DNA of 12,581 nt from NCBI GenBank assembly GCA_044339595.1, contig JBIIVF010000068.1, forward strand, positions 1 through 12,581. Reading direction: 5' to 3'. Source of the DNA: CAZTGZ01 sp044339595 (lineage in GTDB: Bacteria; Bacteroidota; Bacteroidia; NS11-12g; UBA9320). Made by a program: the position numbers and the translations under genes. Within the stretch, counting starts at the first letter, position 1, and each line of letters starts with the position of its first letter. The notes beneath the pieces were generated by a model, which did not search any database, was not told where the DNA came from, and was given only the letters and a program-made list of their open reading frames with translations. Positions 10,984 to 12,581 of this stretch are shown one piece after another.

Positions 10984-12581
10984 TTATCGAACCTCACCCA
11001 TCATCTTCTTCAATCTGGGAGAGATGATGATCAATACCAAACCGGCTATGATGGCGATATAACCAATGCTTTCATATCCATTGGTATAGGTGAGTAGTTT
11101 TTGCAGGTTGGTCGGGTTTTCAATGGTTTCATCTCCTTTGGCCAAGGCAGCACCAATCAGTCCTGCTCCGTATTGCCCGTAAGCACTGGCCAAAAACCAG
11201 GTACCCATCATCACGCCATGTAATTTCTGAGGCGATAATTTGGTAATCATCGATAATCCGATAGGAGACAAGCACAATTCACCGATGGTCACCACCAAAT
11301 AGGCAGCCATGAAAATCCACAACGGGGTCAGTCCGTTTTCATCACTAAAAAATCGACTGCCGTAAAACACCAAAAATCCCAATCCGAGGAAAATAAATCC
11401 ATATCCGAATTTTACGATGGTATTGGGTTCTTTCTTTCTTTTGTTCAGCCACAGCCAGAACAATCCGATCACCGGGGCAATGAGCACGACCCACAAGGCA
11501 TTCACGGAGTTGTTTACCTGGGTCATGTTCCATCCACCGCCATTGACGTTTCCGTTGGCGAAGAAGTTCAAAGAACCGCCCCCTTGTTCGAAAAATGACC
11601 AAAACAAGGCAGAGAACAGAATCAATATACTGGCAACGGTGAGTTTGCGGGCATCTGCTTTCTCAAGCGTCGTGATTTGAACCACAATGTATCCAATGGT
11701 AAAAACAGCCGCCACTAAGAAAATCAAATCGGTAAAACTCATCGTAAAGGATCCGATGTGCAGATCAAAAGGATAATAAACCAACAAGAAAAACACCGGG
11801 ATAAACAACAAGGTCAACAATTGGTAAGTCCATCCTTTGGTAAGGAATCCTTTCTTCTCATCGAGGTTCGCATTTTCAGGTGGCAATCCGATCGGACCCA
11901 GTGTTTTTTGGGTAAAGATGAAGATACCCAATCCTATGAGCATACAAACCCCTGCCAATGCAAATCCGAGCGACCAACTCACCGAGGTGCCGATGTAAGC
12001 GATGGTTAATCCGCTTAACAGGGCCCCGATATTGATTCCGGAATAGAACAACGAGAATCCGGCATCCCTTCGCGGGTCGCCTTGATGATAGAGCGATCCG
12101 ACCATGGTAGAAATATTGGGCTTAAAGAAACCGTTTCCGACAATCAGAATACTCACCCCCGCGTAAAAGGCAAAACTCCCGGGTATGGCCATGAGGAAAG
12201 TTCCAATGGCCATGAGGGTACCTCCCCAGAAAATCGACCTACGAAATCCAAACAATTTATCGGCAAACAAACCGCCAATAAACGCCATGGCATAGATAAA
12301 TGCCTGTATGGTTCCATAACGACGGTTTGAAATGGCTTCGGCTTCATCGCGGTATTTTCGCTCTGAAGCTTCGATATAATATTTCGGGTGACTTTCATCG
12401 AGCACTTCCTTTTCTACGGTTGCATATCGCGCTACAGTCTTGTCGAGTTCAGCTTGTTCTGCCTTGTGAAAATCAGCCGACAGAATCAAGTGAGAAATGT
12501 ACAAACCGAGCAAGGCACGCATGCCATAAAAGGTAAAGCGCTCCCACATTTCAATCAGGAAAAGATACCACAGTTGCTTGG
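10984..12581 (-). CDS. POT family peptide/H+ symporter (5' end beyond window)
   Basis: Proton-coupled oligopeptide transporter of the PTR2/POT (DtpA-like) family in the inner membrane, importing di- and tripeptides with protons. The visible part is 531 residues. An ATG at 12549 encodes MWERFTFYG, but the frame stays open to the window edge, adding KQLWYLFLIE. That completes the proton-coupling motif ExxER (EMWER) and first helix, so the true start is outside. Counting from that Met, GNGFFKPNIS lies at 138-147 and the PTR2 signature FSLFYSGINIGALL at 165-178. Around a dozen membrane helices follow, ending KKMMGEVR. A charged stretch of about 50 residues (about 27-77) sits between the first two helices, where many family members have a short loop. 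The small secreted-protein gene follows after 11 bp. Substrate range cannot be read from sequence. Confidence 0.93.
   Translation of the reverse strand, partial: KQLWYLFLIEMWERFTFYGMRALLGLYISHLILSADFHKAEQAELDKTVARYATVEKEVLDESHPKYYIEASERKYRDEAEAISNRRYGTIQAFIYAMAFIGGLFADKLFGFRRSIFWGGTLMAIGTFLMAIPGSFAFYAGVSILIVGNGFFKPNISTMVGSLYHQGDPRRDAGFSLFYSGINIGALLSGLTIAYIGTSVSWSLGFALAGVCMLIGLGIFIFTQKTLGPIGLPPENANLDEKKGFLTKGWTYQLLTLLFIPVFFLLVYYPFDLHIGSFTMSFTDLIFLVAAVFTIGYIVVQITTLEKADARKLTVASILILFSALFWSFFEQGGGSLNFFANGNVNGGGWNMTQVNNSVNALWVVLIAPVIGLFWLWLNKRKKEPNTIVKFGYGFIFLGLGFLVFYGSRFFSDENGLTPLWIFMAAYLVVTIGELCLSPIGLSMITKLSPQKLHGVMMGTWFLASAYGQYGAGLIGAALAKGDETIENPTNLQKLLTYTNGYESIGYIAIIAGLVLIIISPRLKKMMGEVR

Noticed and set aside
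10763..11062. 99-residue plus-strand open frame across the small secreted-protein and POT genes
   Set aside because: Antisense to two better-supported genes and rich in low-complexity residues.

Overview
This window looks like chromosomal DNA of a Bacteroidota species, probably close to Chitinophagia, Saprospiria or Sphingobacteriia; I cannot place it further from sequence alone. The evidence is two secreted proteins ending in type IX secretion (T9SS, Por) sorting domains, signal peptides of the type ending in AQ, several upstream matches to the Bacteroidota -7 promoter element TAnnTTTG, and few recognisable Shine-Dalgarno sequences.

Layout. (1) 11-1267, minus strand: a secreted alpha/beta hydrolase (esterase type) with a T9SS tail. 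It diverges, over only 20 bp, from purD (1288-2589, plus strand), which makes glycinamide ribonucleotide in purine synthesis. A 52-residue single-pass membrane protein (2586-2744) overlaps the purD stop codon. (2) 2788-4765: a two-gene unit encoding a YugP-type membrane zinc peptidase and a secreted thioredoxin-fold protein that has lost its CxxC motif. (3) 4832-6337: a GH3-type acyl-acid amido synthetase with its own promoter; a perfect 12-bp palindrome abuts the -7 box. (4) 6383-8365: rseP (site-2 protease), hscB (Fe-S co-chaperone, ATGA overlap) and tRNA-Leu(CAA) 7 bp further on, closed by one strong intrinsic terminator. (5) 8366-10543: a secreted parallel beta-helix protein with a T9SS tail, standing alone between two roughly 205-bp copies of a composite intergenic repeat; heptamer and 16-mer tandem repeats lie nearby. 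(6) 10544-12581, minus strand: a POT-family peptide/H+ symporter that runs off the right edge, followed after 11 bp by a small secreted protein of unknown function.

The two gene-free stretches over 300 bp are 8327-8681 (terminator, TTGTCTG reiteration, composite repeat copy 1, CTAGCCC heptamers) and 10122-10543 (composite repeat copy 2, a palindrome, a 16-bp tandem repeat). I see no credible gene in either.

Most genes here are housekeeping or common Bacteroidota accessory genes, and I found no clear defence, CRISPR, phage or biosynthetic system. The most unusual items are the repeat-flanked beta-helix gene, the small membrane ORF coupled to purD, the peptidase/cysteine-less thioredoxin-fold pair, and the GH3 enzyme with an operator-like palindrome.
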